Part shown: piece after piece, positions 18,652 through 27,491 of the stretch | Layout: each line of letters opens with the position of its first letter | How positions within the stretch are numbered: position 1 is the stretch's first letter | NCBI RefSeq assembly: GCF_003991905.1 | Contig: NZ_RSCL01000006.1 | Location: 4,285-65,525, forward strand | Length of the DNA stretch: 61,241 nt | Direction: 5' to 3' | Origin: Dulcicalothrix desertica PCC 7102 | GTDB taxonomy: Bacteria > Cyanobacteriota > Cyanobacteriia > Cyanobacteriales > Nostocaceae | The notes under the pieces: generated by a model | What the model was told of the DNA's origin: nothing | Seen by the model: only the letters and a program-made list of their open reading frames with translations | Databases searched by the model: none | Position numbers and translations under genes: made by a program

Positions 18652-18760
18652 CTGATTATGTGGCATAAATTCATTTTAGGTTCCATCAGCCTCTATATGA
18701 ATATACAAACCTTGCAGATAATTGCCTAATCCTCTCAAGCAAGGGCTATAATTAGCGTAT
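18652..18760 (+). repeat. duplicated regulatory region, copy 1
   Basis: This stretch upstream of the AraC gene is about 75 percent identical to 20818-20930, with runs such as ACAAACCTTGCAGAT and ATTGCCTAATCCTCTCAA. Each copy also has GCCTGATT followed by GTGGCATAA. The position suggests a shared operator recognised by the AraC protein, or the remains of one duplicated divergent promoter. Confidence 0.7.
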
Positions 18761-18793
18761 GAAAAGTGTTACATCGGTCACGAATACAACAAC

Positions 18794-19759
18794 ATGACGA
18801 GCAAAACACTGAACTATCAAACCGCGCTCTACGCTTCTTCTAGCCAAGAGACTTTGCCATCGCAGCAACGCTTCGCTATCGACAAATGTGAAGAATTGGC
18901 GGCATTAGTAGATCGGTACACTGACGACAAGGGAGACGGAGTCCATGCAACCGCGATTGATCCCTTAGTCCTAGTGCGAAATTGTGATAATTGTACAACA
19001 ACACAGGCGGTTAACGAACCACTTTTCGCCATTGTGGTGCAGGGCAAAAAAAAAGTTTCGATTAATGAGGAAACCTTTTGGTATGGTATGGCTCAGTACC
19101 TGCTTGTTTCGGTAGATTTGCCACTAAGTGTATGTATGCTGGAGGCAACACCTAATCAACCTTATTTAGGATTTAAGCTAAATTTAGACCATGCCGAACT
19201 CTGTGACATCATTGCTCAAACCCATCCGAATATTAGTAAAAAAGAAAACGCAGTGAGAGGATGGTTCGTCAGTGACGCGGATCCATCCTTAATTGATTGC
19301 ACCATCAGGCTGACAAAGCTTTTAGATACACCGCAGGATATCCCGTTCTTAGCACCGATGATCATCCGCGAAATCTATTACCGTCTTCTAATGGGTGAGC
19401 AAGGCGAAGCGGTTCGTCAAATTGCCACCTCTGGTAGCAACATGCAGCGCATTGCTGAAGTTATTAAACGGATCAAAGTAGATTTTGCAAAGCCACTGCG
19501 AGTTGAAGAGCTAGCTAAACAAGCAAATATGTCTGTTGCATCATTCCATCGCCACTTCAAGGCAGTTACCTCAATGAGTCCACTGCAATATCAAAAACAG
19601 TTGAGACTTTTGAGCGCGCGTCAGATGATGCTTGCCGAAACTGTTGATGCAACCCAAGCTGCCTATCGGGTCGGGTACGAAAGTACTTCGCAGTTCAGTC
19701 GCGAATATTCCCGCATGTTCGGGGCGCCACCAATGCGTGACATTGAGCGGTTACGATAA
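18794..19759 (+). CDS. AraC-family transcriptional regulator
   Basis: The 321-residue regulator has an N-terminal cupin-like effector domain of the AraC_N type (EPLFAIVVQGKKKVSINEETFWYG) and a C-terminal double HTH (LRVEELAKQANMSVASFHRHFK and AAYRVGYESTSQFSREYSRMFG). Proteins of this type typically lie next to, and activate, a short-chain dehydrogenase. Here an SDR follows at 19976-20707 on the opposite strand, and each gene has a copy of the same 110-bp upstream sequence. The effector is unknown. Confidence 0.9.
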   Translation: MTSKTLNYQTALYASSSQETLPSQQRFAIDKCEELAALVDRYTDDKGDGVHATAIDPLVLVRNCDNCTTTQAVNEPLFAIVVQGKKKVSINEETFWYGMAQYLLVSVDLPLSVCMLEATPNQPYLGFKLNLDHAELCDIIAQTHPNISKKENAVRGWFVSDADPSLIDCTIRLTKLLDTPQDIPFLAPMIIREIYYRLLMGEQGEAVRQIATSGSNMQRIAEVIKRIKVDFAKPLRVEELAKQANMSVASFHRHFKAVTSMSPLQYQKQLRLLSARQMMLAETVDATQAAYRVGYESTSQFSREYSRMFGAPPMRDIERLR

Positions 19760-19975
19760 TCAAGCTTTGAAATATATTGCCTAGTACAACTAACTGCTAA
19801 CAAGAGACTCAAGACTTGAGCTAAATCTGTTACGCTACCAAATTTTGTATAAATTAGTGATGTTTTAAAACAAAATAAGTAATTATATTGAGTCAAACTC
19901 GAAATTTTATTAATTTGTATATAAATTTACAATATACTATTTTTGTTTTTGTGCGCTATTGGCGCACAAACAGGT

Positions 19976-20707
19976 TTAACCTTTTGGTTGAACTATGATT
20001 TCACTAACATCCACATCTTCTGGCTGCTCAATTGCAAAGGCAATTGCACGCGCGATTGCGTCTGCTGGGATGATTAACTCGCGAAATTTTGCTACCCACT
20101 GTGCCGCCTCAGCGTCGGTGGTAGTGCTAGCAAGTTCAGACTGGGTAGCTCCGGGTGAAATGACCGTAACACGGATGTCCGTTGATTCCTGTCGCAGTCC
20201 CTCCGAGATTGCAGAAACTGCGAACTTAGTGGCGCAATAAACCGCAGCATTAGGAAAAACAGTATTTCCTCCAATCGAAGATAGATTTACAAACTGTCCA
20301 GATTGTTGCTGCTTAAAAATAGGAAGGGCAACGGCAATGCCATGAAGTACGCCACGAATATTCACATCAATCATGCGGTTCCACTCGTCGATCTTCAACA
20401 TCTCTAGCTTAGAGAGTGGCATTAAGCCAGCATTGTTGACGACGACATCAATACGACCAAACTGATGTTTTGCAAAATCTACAAAGGCTTGCATATCTTC
20501 AAGGCTGGTAACATCAAGCGCGCGATATTCTGCTACACCACCTTTTTTGCGGATTTCGGAGACAATTGCTTCAAGTTTATTGGTGCGCCGTGCCCCCAAT
20601 ACAACCCGTAAGTTTTTGTGAGCAAGTAACCTAGCAGTGGCTTCACCAATGCCGCTACTGGCACCTGTAATCAGCACAACTTTTTGAGTGTTTTTGTTTT
20701 TAATCAT
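19976..20707 (-). CDS. classical short-chain dehydrogenase/reductase
   Basis: The 243-residue enzyme has the cofactor motif VVLITGASSGIGEATARLL, NNAG in VVVNNAGLMPLSKL, the catalytic Ser in NLSSIGG and the YCATK Tyr-x3-Lys pair. The Arg after the first beta-strand pair (GARRTNKLE) favours NADP(H). The substrate is not deducible. It converges on the AraC gene, and the copy of the AraC upstream region at 20818-20930 lies behind its start, so AraC control is likely. Confidence 0.92.
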   Translation of the reverse strand: MIKNKNTQKVVLITGASSGIGEATARLLAHKNLRVVLGARRTNKLEAIVSEIRKKGGVAEYRALDVTSLEDMQAFVDFAKHQFGRIDVVVNNAGLMPLSKLEMLKIDEWNRMIDVNIRGVLHGIAVALPIFKQQQSGQFVNLSSIGGNTVFPNAAVYCATKFAVSAISEGLRQESTDIRVTVISPGATQSELASTTTDAEAAQWVAKFRELIIPADAIARAIAFAIEQPEDVDVSEIIVQPKG

Positions 20708-20817
20708 GAGACTATATCTCCTTACTAATTTCGAGAAAAAATCGATACTAATGATTTACTTTCATCATGTCTTCACATATAGTTTGCAGTTTTGCTTGAA
20801 TAATTAACGCTTCTAAT

Positions 20818-20930
20818 TTAATTTTTTCAGCCTGATTCGTGGCATAAGTTCATCGTAGACTTAATCAGCTTTTGCATAAATACACAAACCTTGCAGATGA
20901 TTGCCTAATCCTCTCAAATAAAGCGAAGAT
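20818..20930 (+). repeat. duplicated regulatory region, copy 2
   Basis: Second copy of the sequence at 18652-18760, same orientation on the plus strand, located 110-220 bases upstream of the SDR start. Shared blocks include ACAAACCTTGCAGAT and ATTGCCTAATCCTCTCAA. Confidence 0.7.
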
Positions 20931-21019
20931 GTCTTTTTGCTGGCGCCAATAATAATAGATAGCAGTCTTAAATCATTCGTATTGAAATATAAAAAATAAA
21001 TCCCTATCTACAACTAATG

Positions 21020-21115
21020 GTTTGTGTTAAAAGTTTTTGTGTATTCCCGTAGCCAAGTTTCTCTAGCCAGCAGCGGCTTTGGGATCTCCGCCCCGTCGCA
21101 TCTAACACCAAATCG
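21020..21115 (-). pseudogene. FAD-dependent monooxygenase scrap
   Basis: On the minus strand the sequence reads NADLVLDATGRRSQSRCWLEKLGYG, which matches the second FAD-binding motif region (DATGRGSRxPxWLExLGY) of PheA/TfdB- or squalene-epoxidase-like flavoproteins. Only about 30 residues remain, directly abutting a GMC fragment from an unrelated flavoprotein. Confidence 0.55.
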
Positions 21116-21119
21116 GCGT

Positions 21120-21431
21120 TTAGTGTTGATCACGAGAATTCCCTCGCACATAGAGCATGTCATTAATCGAACTACTGCCACCCAAGACTTTGCCAGCGGA
21201 ATAAAACATTTTGCGGTCATCGAGGTATGGTTCTGGTTTAGAGAAATAGCCCCAGTCTACCTCGGAACAGATTAATTTTAGATATTCTGCTGGAATTTGA
21301 ATCTCCGGTTTTGTATCCGGATTTCCAGCTTCTAGCAACAATACAGTTGTTTGGCGGTCTTTGGTCAGACGATTGGCAACAACGCAACCTGCCGAACCTG
21401 CACCAATTACAACGTAGTCATATTGAGTCAT
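21120..21431 (-). pseudogene. GMC oxidoreductase, N-terminal fragment
   Basis: It begins MTQYDYVVIGAGSAGCVVANRL (FAD-binding Rossmann motif) and includes LLLEAG and the GMC signature AGKVLGGSSSINDMLYVRG. It stops after 103 residues; a full enzyme has more than 500. The break coincides with the scrap of another flavoprotein. The start codon overlaps a plus-strand helicase fragment, another recombination junction. Confidence 0.85.
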
Positions 21432-22028
21432 CGAATTAGGATTCTAAAATGGCAAGTCTTAGATGTAGACTTTCGTAAAAAATCGGTATCCGTTAAACCC
21501 GCTGAAGGACAAGGTAGTGTATTTTGGCGTGGTGGTAGTGGCAGAGTTCATACTAAAGTCTTACAACGTATGCGTCGCGTATTGTGCGAAGATACTGAAT
21601 ATAGCTATTTACAAGCAAATGCTTTAAAGCGATTAAAACAAGTACGCGAACTAGTACAAAACTTGGGTTTGGATGAGAACTATATTGTGCGATTACCTTC
21701 ATGCAAATGTGTAATATTTCCTTGGTTAGGAACAGCAGGATTTAAAACTTTAGAAAGAATGCTGAATACTTTTTGCCGTGAATCGTTAGAAATAAAAAGC
21801 ATTGGTGGTTCGTGTCCATACTATATTACAGTTAGATTACCCAGAGATAAAGTAGAGAATCTTGAACCGGAGATAACTTCGTTATGTACACAGCGTATAA
21901 TACCCGAACACCTGGTAAGCGAAGCAGAGGCGCCTCAGCTTCAAAAATACGATGAGTACATACCTTACCCGTTACTAAGAAAAGCATTCGTCCATGATTA
22001 TCTAAATTTAGATGAAGTTAAATTATAA
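21429..22028 (+). pseudogene. Lhr-like DEAD/DEAH helicase, C-terminal fragment
   Basis: About 200 residues starting RIRILKWQVLDVDFRKKSVSVKPAEGQ resemble the C-terminal (post-helicase) part of large cyanobacterial Lhr-type ATP-dependent helicases, including RMRRVLCEDTEYSYL and FPWLGTAGFKTLERML. The motor domains are absent, and the frame begins at the GMC junction. The next gene follows 16 bases after its stop and may have been its operon partner. Confidence 0.6.
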
Positions 22029-22044
22029 TAATGAGGAAAAATAA

Positions 22045-22563
22045 ATGCTAAAACCTAAAACTCACGCTCAAAAATATGCTCAAGAACTACTTGTTAAATG
22101 GTTAAGAAACGAAGCAGAGTTTGTTGGATACGATAATTACGTCAAAAGTAATTTATTACCTGCAATTAGTTGGCGTGTCAATAGAGGGGAACCATTTTGG
22201 GGAGTTTTTCCAGACTATCCAATTACAACAAAAGGGAATGAAGCTTGTGAGCCAGTATGGGATGAATATGTTTCAAACTCTGAGCTAATAAGACCTGATG
22301 GAATACCTACTTTAAATGAATTGTGGGACTATGGGCTAGAACTTGAAACAATGTTTGATATTGCAATTCAACATAAAGGATTTATAAAAATAATTATTTT
22401 CTTAGATGATATTTCTGAAAATGCAATAAATGCCCTTAAATCTAGTAATGCATCCGAGATTGTAATAGTCAAATCTATGGATGTATTAAATCAACCATTA
22501 ACACTTGGGGGTCACGACCTTAGAGAAATACCAGGTCTATTTGTAGATAAAACTACGTTGTAA
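22045..22563 (+). CDS. hypothetical protein, 172 residues
   Basis: The gene follows the helicase fragment closely, after a GAGGAAAAATAA leader, so the start at 22045 is credible. The protein is soluble and contains LPAISWRVNRGEPFWGVFPDYPITTKG and an ELETMFDIAIQHKGFIKIIIFLDD segment reminiscent of nuclease-fold beta strands, but I do not recognise a family. Its association with a DNA helicase suggests nucleic-acid work; this is a guess from position. Confidence 0.55.
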   Translation: MLKPKTHAQKYAQELLVKWLRNEAEFVGYDNYVKSNLLPAISWRVNRGEPFWGVFPDYPITTKGNEACEPVWDEYVSNSELIRPDGIPTLNELWDYGLELETMFDIAIQHKGFIKIIIFLDDISENAINALKSSNASEIVIVKSMDVLNQPLTLGGHDLREIPGLFVDKTTL

Positions 22564-22599
22564 CACACTAGAGTCATTTTATACTAAAATTGACTTTAT

Positions 22600-22812
22600 T
22601 TACTGAATTTGCATAACGGCAACTAATTCAATCTGTGATTCTTTTAGCTCAACCGTATCTTGGGGAATCAATCCTTCCACACTGTACCCATTTTCTTGAC
22701 CATCCGTCATTGGATAGGACTCGACAATAACCCCCTCGACACCCTTTTGAAGACCGTATTCAGGCAAATCCACTTGTAAAACAACCTGCGCGAACAAAGG
22801 AAACTTTGTCAT
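22600..22812 (-). CDS. DUF4926 domain protein
   Basis: I set the start at the ATG at 22812 (MTKFPLFAQVVLQVDLPEYG), preceded by AGGAG, giving 70 residues; the longer frame to 22902 has no RBS. The sequence LFAQVVLQVDLPEYGLQKGVEGVIVE is typical of DUF4926, a small SH3-like beta-barrel family. In cyanobacteria it is often the downstream partner of a DUF6883 protein, and a broken DUF6883 gene lies just upstream on the same strand. A toxin-antitoxin-like role has not been established. Confidence 0.75.
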   Translation of the reverse strand: MTKFPLFAQVVLQVDLPEYGLQKGVEGVIVESYPMTDGQENGYSVEGLIPQDTVELKESQIELVAVMQIQ

Positions 22813-22930
22813 TGTTTTTCTCCTAATTTGGAAATAGTGTAACAAATTTAGTTGAACCAGAGGTAACAATCCAAATTGTTTTAACTGACAAAACAACACC
22901 ATTTCTACCCGTCAAAGTTCCAATAATTTC

Positions 22931-23137
22931 TTATTTCTGCCCGTAGGGAGTGTTTTGAGTGGGTGTTGCTTTTAAAGGTAGAATTTGTTCCCTGATATCT
23001 TGCTCAAGTTGTTGCCAGTTTGCCAATGTGTAACCAGCAGTAGCTCAAAACTGAGATTTATCATCTTTAGGGAGTAAAACTAGCAAATATTGTGTCAGTT
23101 TTCTTTCGTCAATTACTGCGCTTGCATTAAGATACAC
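22931..23137 (-). pseudogene. DUF6883-like gene with an in-frame TGA
   Basis: The frame reads AVIDERKLTQYLLVLLPKDDKSQF, then TGA (23047-23045), then ATAGYTLANWQQLEQDI to a TAA at 22933-22931. This is the layout of small DUF6883 proteins, whose gene typically precedes DUF4926. One nonsense codon where Leu is expected splits it. A GTG at 23137 could start it. Confidence 0.6.
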
Positions 23138-23196
23138 TAGTATTTACTCCCCAAAGCTATTTACTAATTTTACAGAGTTTTTCGAGCAATTTTTCT

Positions 23197-23499
23197 CTAA
23201 TGCTCATCTGCTCTACAATTTATTTCTGCTCGAAGTGCAGATGCTAAAGTAGACCAAGTGTCAACTTCGTCGTCATCAGAGTTTTTTTGCCACTGCAATA
23301 ACTCATTATGAGCTTCGTCGAACAGTATGGTAGCTTTTGACAGAGACTGCTCGTCAGTTGTATCCATAGAGATATTTATGGACGCTTCGGTTATTTCCCC
23401 TGTTCCTGCGGTGGTCGCATCCATCGAGATTGTTACGGGCGCCTCCGTAGTTTTTTCTAATTCTGGGGTAGCTGTTTTTCTTGTTGTAGACTTTGCCAA
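23197..23499 (-). CDS. hypothetical acidic protein with an internal repeat
   Basis: The 100-residue product contains two copies of a short unit (VTISMDATTAGTGE and INISMDTTDE) followed by a helical, acidic C-terminal half (LFDEAHNELLQWQKNSDDDEVDTW). No signal peptide or known domain is recognised. The internal repeat suggests duplication of a short linker. Confidence 0.5.
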   Translation of the reverse strand: MAKSTTRKTATPELEKTTEAPVTISMDATTAGTGEITEASINISMDTTDEQSLSKATILFDEAHNELLQWQKNSDDDEVDTWSTLASALRAEINCRADEH

Positions 23500-23742
23500 T
23501 GGTGGTATCCAGACTATTTTGCTTTTGGATGTAATGTTACTTTATCGTGGTTCATTTTTTGACATCTCAAAGCATAATTTTGTGAACTGAAAAGCCACCT
23601 GTAAACAAGTCGATTCATGTAAGTACAGGCGCCAATGTTTAAATGTTGATTGGTAATCTGATTACTTTTATTCATTTTTATGGTGTTGCATAAACCATTA
23701 AAAGCAAACATGTAAGTCAGTAAATATAAGGGGAGGTTCACC

Positions 23743-24393
23743 TTGAAAACTGAACAATATGAAGACGTTATAAAGTTCTGGTTTCCCAACCAAGTAAGCG
23801 ATGATACTGGGGCGATGGTTCGTCAGTGGGAATGGTGGTTTCGTGGGGGTGGAGATGCCTATATAACCGAGCATTTTTCACTGCTACTGGAACAAGCTAC
23901 GCAAGGTGAACTCGGCGCCTGGTCAAGTGAACCACGGTCACGACTCGCGCTTATTATTATCCTCGACCAGTTCTCACGAACTATTTATAGGGGAACTGCT
24001 CAAGCATTTGCACAGGACGAAATAGCTTGCGCGCTGACTCTTGAAGGAATCGACGTTGGTCACTATGCTGCTCTTAAAACACCTTGGGAGAAGACCTTCT
24101 TTTTACTGCCACTAGGACACTCTGAGGATATCAGAAACCTAGAGTTGGCAATTAAGCTTGCAGATGAACTTGTTTATGAGGCACCACACGAATATCGGGC
24201 TTTGCTAGAGTTTTCCTCCTCCCAAGCGCGCGGACATCGGGACGTGATTGCACGGTTCGGGCGCCATCCTCATCGTAACGAAATATTAGGGCGCCAATCA
24301 ACCCCCGAAGAACTTGAGTACCTTGATAAAGGAGAGTTCGTACATAGGCGCCTTTTTCCGTCCCACCTGTCGCAATTTCTCTCCAACACTTGA
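23743..24393 (+). CDS. DUF924 family protein
   Basis: The 216-residue protein matches DUF924: an N-terminal VIKFWFPNQ, a WWFRGGGDAYITEHFSLLLEQA stretch, and the core RLALIIILDQFSRTIYRGTAQAFAQD and PLGHSEDIRNLELAI. This all-helical, TPR-like family is widespread and of unknown biochemical role. The start is a TTG at 23743, preceded by a strong GGGGAGG RBS. It ends 24 bases before a strong terminator. Five GGCGCC words within or beside it show native signature. Confidence 0.85.
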   Translation: MKTEQYEDVIKFWFPNQVSDDTGAMVRQWEWWFRGGGDAYITEHFSLLLEQATQGELGAWSSEPRSRLALIIILDQFSRTIYRGTAQAFAQDEIACALTLEGIDVGHYAALKTPWEKTFFLLPLGHSEDIRNLELAIKLADELVYEAPHEYRALLEFSSSQARGHRDVIARFGRHPHRNEILGRQSTPEELEYLDKGEFVHRRLFPSHLSQFLSNT

Positions 24394-24416
24394 AGCTTCT
24401 GGTTAACTCAGTACCA

Positions 24417-24452
24417 AGATTCCCGACTTCGGAATGCGGTTGTCGGGAATCT
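24417..24452 (+). terminator. hairpin between convergent genes
   Basis: AGATTCCCGAC and GTCGGGAATCT form a perfect 11-bp stem around a 14-nt loop. It lies between the end of the DUF924 gene and the end of the convergent RTX gene and would serve either. There is no clear T-tract. Confidence 0.65.
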
Positions 24453-24465
24453 GAGAGCGAAAATC

Positions 24466-25104
24466 TTAGGCAAGCACGAATTCATTCGCAGTAAATTGCG
24501 TTTGGTTGGCAACATCCGTTTGATTTATGAGATTGCCAAGGACACTGAATTGACCTCTGTCACTAAGGTCTGTAGAGAACACAACTCTCGAAAAGCCTAA
24601 TGTGGTATTAAAGTAAACAAACAGACCAGCATCAGCTGTAATTGCGTTGTTATCTGCAATAGCTTGTGCAGCGGCGCCAGCATTAGCAAAACCATCCTGT
24701 AGTACTATTAAATTGCTGTCACCGGACAGTTGACCGCTAATGCCTGTTTGGAAACTAAGATTGTTAATGCCAAGCTTATCGCTACTGAAGAACAGCCGGT
24801 CTTGCCCAATTTGAAAATCAGTAAGCACATCTGGTGGATTTGCTGTACTTCCTACAAAAGGGTCATCAGAGAAAAAGAAGATATCATTACCCGTACCACT
24901 AATAAGCCTGTCTACACCGCTACCACCATCGAGGAAGTCGTCACCAGCCCCACCAGAGATCAAGTCATTACCATTATCACCAAAAACACTGTCGTTACCT
25001 GAAGCAGCGAAGAGAAAGTCATTACCTCCAAAACCTGAAATATTGTCATCATCTGGAGTCCCGATCAGAATATTAGTATTTGCATTACCTGTTAGAATTG
25101 CCAT
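24466..25104 (-). CDS. RTX-type calcium-binding protein
   Basis: The 212-residue protein carries hemolysin-type nonapeptide repeats (GFGGNDFLF, GDNGNDLISGGAGDDFLDGGSG), which bind Ca2+ as a parallel beta-roll, from about residue 20 to 75. The C-terminal 130 residues (VLTDFQIGQDRLFFSS and ANAGAAAQAIADNNAITADAGLFVYFNT) are the usual cyanobacterial bluetail-like extension that acts as a type I secretion signal. It is probably exported and Ca2+-folded; the role is unknown. Small for the family. Confidence 0.9.
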   Translation of the reverse strand: MAILTGNANTNILIGTPDDDNISGFGGNDFLFAASGNDSVFGDNGNDLISGGAGDDFLDGGSGVDRLISGTGNDIFFFSDDPFVGSTANPPDVLTDFQIGQDRLFFSSDKLGINNLSFQTGISGQLSGDSNLIVLQDGFANAGAAAQAIADNNAITADAGLFVYFNTTLGFSRVVFSTDLSDRGQFSVLGNLINQTDVANQTQFTANEFVLA

Positions 25105-25751
25105 TTTATTTTCCTCAAAACTTAGGTTTGATTATTCTTGTTACCGACCTTGCCTACCAGTCTTTGGTGGTGGTGAGGGTGAGCGGGGAGTGCGCGAATT
25201 TTTTTGGCGACTGTAGGCAGGATTGATTATACATTGCGTCTCTAAGGATACAATGTCTCATCTATTTTGGACGAATATCTCGATACATACACTTAACTTT
25301 AGTTAAGTCGTGAGTAGTAAATTAATAAAAATTGTAAACACTATCTTGAGCATTATACCAATTTAATATGAAGCTGCAAATAATTAAATCCCCCCCTGCC
25401 CCCCTTAATAAGGGGGGAGTAAGAGTAATAAAGCGCATCTTCATATAGAAATGGTATTAGAGCATTAACACTAGTGGCGCCTGCATTGTTATTTAGTTTT
25501 ATTAAGACCTAGCTCATGTTTTAACAATTAATGTACAGTTGAGTCAAAGCTGCTGTGTCAAAGAATGAATTTGCTTTTACGCGATATTAAGTGCGCGTCA
25601 GGTTTTTGTGTTTGTAACTGACTGAATTGTCATCATTATTGATGCTATTCAGTTTGAGATAATATTTTCTGTTGTGATTATACTGCACTCTTGTTGCTTT
25701 GCTTTTTGCTGGTTGTAAATGTAGCAGTTTGAATGAAAAAGGAGCCTAATT
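25105..25751. other. long intergenic region with a C-rich palindrome
   Basis: No gene is supported here. It separates divergent RTX and methyltransferase genes and contains ACTTAACTTTAGTTAAGT near 25290, related to an element found upstream of 39401 and 58718, and a C-rich repeat at 25390-25418. Confidence 0.5.
25390..25418. repeat. C-rich palindromic interspersed repeat
   Basis: CCCCCCTTAATAAGGGGGG with an upstream CCCCCCTG partner. Same family as repeats at 42801-42939, 46013-46086 and 56866-56978. These intergenic palindromes are common in filamentous cyanobacteria. Confidence 0.8.
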
Positions 25752-26888
25752 ATGAGTACTAACACCGCATTACAAGATTTTGAAAAATATATACCTCTTG
25801 TGGGAGATGTAAATACCAAAACGACCTTAGCTTACAAAACTACTCGTGGAGCGGTACAGGTCGTGAATACAATACAAATGGCAGTAGCAGAAGCTTATAT
25901 TAATGGATTAGAGGTTCCTGATTCGGTTTTGCAAGGACTTTTTGATACCTGTATGCCTATATTCTTTAAATATTTTCCCTCTTTGCTTGCACCTTATGAA
26001 TGGGTACTAAAAGAAACTGAGCATATCGCCGAAGAATCACAGGAGCTAATGAAGGTTCAATATGATTTGCCTCAAACGATGCTGAATACAATGTTAGGCG
26101 AGAGTAAACTGATTTATCCTAAGTATAGTATGGGATTGTGGGAAAAAGGAGCATTAAACCTTGAGCAATCTCAGATTCAAATGATTGACGATGTAATTGA
26201 AAAGTTAGATATCAAGGACGGAGACGAAATATTAGATTTTGGATGTGGTTGGGGATGCGTTCCCAATTATATTCTTTCTAAGTTCCCGAATGTCAGGTTC
26301 ACGGGTTTAAATTTAAGCCACGAGCAATGTGAATATATTCGACATAAGATGCAAGATTCTGAAAGCTACCTCAGTTCAGGTCGATTTACTTTATATGAAG
26401 GCAATTTAAATGATGCTAAATTTGAGACAAAGTTTGATAAAATTCTTTCGATTGGAGTTTTTTGTCATGTCGGAAATTTAACAAAATCTTTTGAAAAACT
26501 AGCTTCTTTACTCAAAGATAATGGAAAAGTTTTTATTCACATAATTACAGTCCGTACTCCAAACAATATATCCAGCGTTTATACACACAAGTACATTTTT
26601 CCCCAAGGTCGTTACTGGAACTACGATGCAATTCCCAGCCATGACAAAGACTTGAAAACAATCCAAAAATGGTATCTCAACGGCTTTAATTACTCTAAAA
26701 CATTTGCTACCTGGCTTATTAATTTTGACAAGAGTCAGGCAATAGTAAAAGATTTAAACTATGGTATGGAATATGCCAAGTTTCGCAGGATATGGAGATT
26801 CTATTTAATCTGGTTTTCACGCAATTTCGCTAGTTGTGATGGTGAATATAATGGTAATGGTCAATATTTAATGACTCACGCTTCTTAA
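25752..26888 (+). CDS. CMAS/coclaurine-N-methyltransferase-like SAM methyltransferase
   Basis: The 378-residue enzyme has an N-terminal helical region typical of the cyclopropane-fatty-acid-synthase-like superfamily (MLNTMLGESKLIYPKYSMGLWE) and then the SAM motif ILDFGCGWG at about 165. Downstream come FTGLNLSHEQCEYI and IGVFCHVGN, the counterpart of the CMAS 'EHxG' loop. The family includes cyclopropane synthases and small-amine N-methyltransferases such as coclaurine N-methyltransferase, which this resembles in length. The substrate is unknown. A GGAG RBS lies nine bases before the ATG. It stands alone. Confidence 0.85.
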   Translation: MSTNTALQDFEKYIPLVGDVNTKTTLAYKTTRGAVQVVNTIQMAVAEAYINGLEVPDSVLQGLFDTCMPIFFKYFPSLLAPYEWVLKETEHIAEESQELMKVQYDLPQTMLNTMLGESKLIYPKYSMGLWEKGALNLEQSQIQMIDDVIEKLDIKDGDEILDFGCGWGCVPNYILSKFPNVRFTGLNLSHEQCEYIRHKMQDSESYLSSGRFTLYEGNLNDAKFETKFDKILSIGVFCHVGNLTKSFEKLASLLKDNGKVFIHIITVRTPNNISSVYTHKYIFPQGRYWNYDAIPSHDKDLKTIQKWYLNGFNYSKTFATWLINFDKSQAIVKDLNYGMEYAKFRRIWRFYLIWFSRNFASCDGEYNGNGQYLMTHAS

Positions 26889-26951
26889 AATCCTGTCTGC
26901 TCAACTTAAAGAAGAGTGAGTATTCATCGCATTACATATAGGTTTCTGAAC

Positions 26952-27491
26952 TTAATTCTCTGGGCAAGTAATAATGCATCCTTTTGGCCATACTGATAAC
27001 AAATCCTCTCGTACCCAACCAGCAGCATTATTAGGGAACTGAACACGATACCAGCGGTATGAATCATACTCTTTGAATGATTCGGAGACCGTTACCAAAT
27101 CGCCCTCTAGTCCGTAGTGCAAAATTTTACTCTGTAAGCTAGGCGCCGAGCGCACGTTAATTTTATCCCCGCGATTGCCCGTTAACGTTGCATAACTCTT
27201 GCTACTCGGCTTAAATGAGACTAAATTGCTTCGTATCCAACCGTCTGGTGTTCCTTCTACTCCTGGTCGCACATAATACCAGTAATTGCCATCATTTCCC
27301 ACCCTAATATTCAAAACCTCGACATTACTGCCCGGTGGTAATACGGACAATACAGTTGCTGTTAAAGAGGCGCCTGTTCGCAGATTGCTATCGGTCGTCA
27401 AGGTTGCCGGACGTGCCATACTAGGTAATGTCCCAGCTATCAATGTTCCAAAACTCAATAATGCCACCGTCAACTTTGTCATTAAACCCAT
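26952..27491 (-). CDS. exported protein with two bacterial SH3 domains
   Basis: I choose the ATG at 27491 (MGLMTKLTVALLS), preceded by GGAG. A signal peptide ends near SMARPA. Two SH3b domains follow: NLRTGASLTATVLSVLPPG ... WYYVRPG and NVRSAPSLQSKILHYGLEGD ... WYRVQF. Such domains bind peptidoglycan or other extracytoplasmic partners. No catalytic domain is attached. The C-terminus has two Cys (CIITC) that could form a disulfide. Confidence 0.85.
   Translation of the reverse strand: MGLMTKLTVALLSFGTLIAGTLPSMARPATLTTDSNLRTGASLTATVLSVLPPGSNVEVLNIRVGNDGNYWYYVRPGVEGTPDGWIRSNLVSFKPSSKSYATLTGNRGDKINVRSAPSLQSKILHYGLEGDLVTVSESFKEYDSYRWYRVQFPNNAAGWVREDLLSVWPKGCIITCPEN

Noticed and set aside
24466-25104. 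Repeated Gly/Asp codons as a DNA satellite
   Set aside because: Explained by RTX nonapeptide repeats at the protein level.
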